Part shown: positions 3,976 through 5,383 of the stretch, one piece after another | Numbering within the stretch: the stretch's first letter is position 1 | Layout of the letters: the number at the start of each line of letters is the position of its first letter | Program-made: the position numbers and the translations under genes | The notes under the pieces: generated by a model | Seen by the model: only the letters and a program-made list of their open reading frames with translations | Told to the model about the DNA's origin: nothing | Database searches by the model: none | Assembly: GCA_002391465.1 (NCBI GenBank) | Contig: DGFC01000111.1 | Coordinates: 1 to 5,383, forward strand | DNA: 5,383 nt | Direction of reading: 5' to 3' | Source of the DNA: Firmicutes bacterium UBA3910 | GTDB taxonomy: Bacteria > Bacillota > Limnochordia > Darwinibacteriales > Darwinibacteriaceae

Positions 3976-5036
3976 ATGTGACTGTCTACCAGCACCTGCT
4001 CCCTGATGCGGCGTAGACCGTCCTGAATCGCCCTTGCCCGCACTTCACCGATACCTTCCACATCATCCAACTCTTCTATTGTCGCGTCCACAATTGTGGG
4101 CAGATCCTGGAATTCTTTCACTAGGTTTTCCACAACAGGCATGGGTAAACGGGGAATTTTTGCCAGAATCCTGTAACCGCGAGGCGTTACGGGCTGCTCC
4201 AAGCTGGTCATGCCTGCACCGTGGCCCAGCGCCTTGCAGATCATATTCGGATTGAGCAGATCATCCGAGTCCCACTCCACTATCTGTGTCCAGGTTTCTT
4301 CCAGTTCTTCAACTTCTCCAGCGTAGTAATCCTTAAAGACCATTAGACCTTCATCTTTAATATCCGACATTAGTTCCTCAAGCTGCATCTTCACCAAACG
4401 GCCTTCCGAACCCAATTGGAGGACGTAACTCTCAATTTCACTGGCAATGCGGGCGACCATCTGGCTGCGCTGCAGTACGGTGGCTACATCGGTGAGCGTA
4501 ACTAGATCTTCAAATTCCAAGGCACTCAAATTAACTAATGATTGACGAAAAACACTGCGGTACTTCTCTAAAGTAGAAAGGGCCTGATTTGCTTTAGCTA
4601 AGATAACGCTCACGTCTCTTAATATGTACTTCGCATTACCCTTGTAAATTGTGATCACATTTCGCCGCTGGGAGATGGAAATGACTAATTGGCCCGTCTG
4701 CTTGGCTACCCGTTCGGCCGTTTTGTGGCGGGTGCCCGTTTCCGAGCTGGGAATCATGGGATCGGGAATAAGCTGGGCGTTAGCATATAAAATCCGTTTA
4801 GTATCAGTAGATAAAACAATTGCTCCGTCCATTTTCGCCAGCTCATACAAGGCCGCGGGGTGCATCTCCGAATCAATGCGAAAACCACCACTCACCAGCT
4901 GCAGCACTTCAGGCGTATCCCCAATTACGATCAATGCACCTGTTTTGGCCTTGAGAATGCTCTCCAAGCCTTCATACAGCTGCGTACCTGGTGCAACCAG
5001 CGCCAGATCCCTGTAAATCATCTCATTCTCGCGCAT
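3972..5036 (-). CDS. disA: DNA integrity scanning protein, diadenylate cyclase DisA
   Basis: Makes c-di-AMP from two ATP and scans DNA; in B. subtilis its activity falls at branched DNA and it works with RadA. This 354-aa protein has the family's length and order. The DAC domain is at about 10-145, with DGA at 70-72 (MDGAIVLS) and the ATP-binding TRHKTAERVAKQTG at 102-115. A helical linker domain covers about 150-285, and a C-terminal helix-hairpin-helix DNA-binding domain covers about 289-347 (IPRLPMPVVENLV, then LDDVEGIGEVRARAI). The canonical RHR triad reads RHK here (R103-H104-K105), a conservative change. The start is ATG 5036-5034. Its SD-like AGAGGGTGA overlaps the radA stop, and the gap to radA is 4 nt, so the pair is translationally coupled or nearly so. 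The stop TAG (3974-3972) overlaps the stop of the convergent small gene. No terminator is visible after it. Confidence 0.97.
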   Translation of the reverse strand: MRENEMIYRDLALVAPGTQLYEGLESILKAKTGALIVIGDTPEVLQLVSGGFRIDSEMHPAALYELAKMDGAIVLSTDTKRILYANAQLIPDPMIPSSETGTRHKTAERVAKQTGQLVISISQRRNVITIYKGNAKYILRDVSVILAKANQALSTLEKYRSVFRQSLVNLSALEFEDLVTLTDVATVLQRSQMVARIASEIESYVLQLGSEGRLVKMQLEELMSDIKDEGLMVFKDYYAGEVEELEETWTQIVEWDSDDLLNPNMICKALGHGAGMTSLEQPVTPRGYRILAKIPRLPMPVVENLVKEFQDLPTIVDATIEELDDVEGIGEVRARAIQDGLRRIREQVLVDSHI

Positions 5037-5040
5037 CTGC

Positions 5041-5364
5041 TCACCCTCTTTCCACCGTTATTCTCAATGCTTCCTGAATCGAATTAACACCCCAAACCTT
5101 AATGGGTTCACTTCCCCGTACATTCTGCTTAGGGATAACGCACTCTTTAAAGCCTAAGCGGTGAAGCTCATGCAGGCGCTGCTCCACTCCCCGCACCGCC
5201 CGAATCTCTCCTGCCAAGCCTACCTCCCCCACCACCGCACACAAGGGATCCACGCTTACGTTGAGAAAACTGCTGGCAACGGCCACCGCCATGCCCAAAT
5301 CCAAAGCAGGTTCCTGCAGCTTCAGCCCACCAGCGATGTTTAAAAAGACATCTTGAGTCTGCAG
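5041..5364 (-). CDS. radA: DNA repair protein RadA, C-terminal fragment (cut by contig end)
   Basis: RadA (Sms) is a hexameric DnaB-like ATPase that drives branch migration in recombination repair. Only the last 107 residues are present, belonging to the Lon-like C-terminal domain: QDVFLNIAGGLKLQEPALDL, then AVASSF, VVGEVGLAGEIRAV, EQRLHELHRLGF and the final EALRITVERG. The zinc finger, Walker motifs and KNRFG motif lie beyond the contig end. Translation into the adapter gives MYKRQ, a five-residue artefact that must not be counted as a start. The stop TGA (5043-5041) is 4 nt from the disA ATG, and the stop region also serves as the disA SD. The radA-disA order is the same as in B. subtilis. 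Confidence 0.95.
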   Translation of the reverse strand: MQTQDVFLNIAGGLKLQEPALDLGMAVAVASSFLNVSVDPLCAVVGEVGLAGEIRAVRGVEQRLHELHRLGFKECVIPKQNVRGSEPIKVWGVNSIQEALRITVERG

Positions 5365-5383
5365 CTGTCTCTTATACACATCT
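5365..5383 (-). other. Nextera transposon-end adapter remnant (right)
   Basis: CTGTCTCTTATACACATCT is the exact reverse complement of the left-end adapter. The two copies face inward, as on the two ends of one tagmented fragment. Genomic sequence ends at base 5364. Confidence 0.97.

Noticed and set aside
5365..5379. GTG at 5379 as start of the right-edge gene
   Set aside because: The codons GTG-TAT-AAG-AGA-CAG are adapter sequence. The gene is the truncated C-terminus of radA and has no start in the window.
1..5383. The 19-bp terminal inverted repeats as mobile-element ends
   Set aside because: They match the synthetic Nextera end exactly, and no transposase gene lies between them; the interior is conserved chromosomal genes.
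1..5383. CRISPR array, tRNA or rRNA genes
   Set aside because: No regularly spaced repeats, tRNA-like cloverleaf or rRNA sequence was seen on either strand. The region resembling structured RNA at 176-432 is fully explained by the T-box.

Overview
The window is 5,383 bp of a Clostridia-type Firmicutes genome. The evidence is the block radA-disA ... carD-yacL-ispD/F-cysS, which resembles the Bacillus subtilis radA-disA-yacL-ispD-ispF-(gltX-cysE)-cysS block. It is supported by a T-box leader, strong AGGAGG-type Shine-Dalgarno (SD) sequences, many GTG/TTG starts and sigma-A promoters. Species cannot be read from this. Both ends carry a 19-nt Nextera transposon end, so this is a library-derived, probably metagenomic, contig, and both terminal genes are cut by the library and not by biology.

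Layout from right to left, in the direction most genes are read. The minus strand begins with the C-terminal 107 codons of radA (DNA repair ATPase), followed 4 nt later by disA (diadenylate cyclase). A small plus-strand gene (3574-3975), encoding a Cys-rich protein of 133 aa, meets disA tail to tail; the two stop codons overlap in a single CTAG. The plus-strand gene has its own near-perfect sigma-A promoter. Divergent from it are carD (RNA polymerase-binding regulator), then yacL (membrane PIN-TRAM protein), then a fused ispDF (two steps of the MEP isoprenoid pathway). A Rho-independent terminator lies between yacL and ispDF. The last 460 bp hold a promoter whose -35 overlaps the ispDF stop codon, a complete T-box riboswitch with a TGC (Cys) specifier, and the first 45 codons of cysS.

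The genes combine housekeeping and stress roles: recombination repair and genome scanning (RadA, DisA, c-di-AMP), transcription initiation control (CarD), a predicted membrane-tethered nuclease (YacL), isoprenoid precursors (IspDF) and translation (CysS, controlled by uncharged tRNA-Cys). I see no mobile element, CRISPR array, prophage or tRNA/rRNA gene. No wholly new system is evident. The points most worth a second look are the small Cys-rich protein, the nearly linker-free IspDF fusion, the terminator in front of ispDF, the inverted repeat in the carD leader and the RHK variant of the DisA RHR motif.
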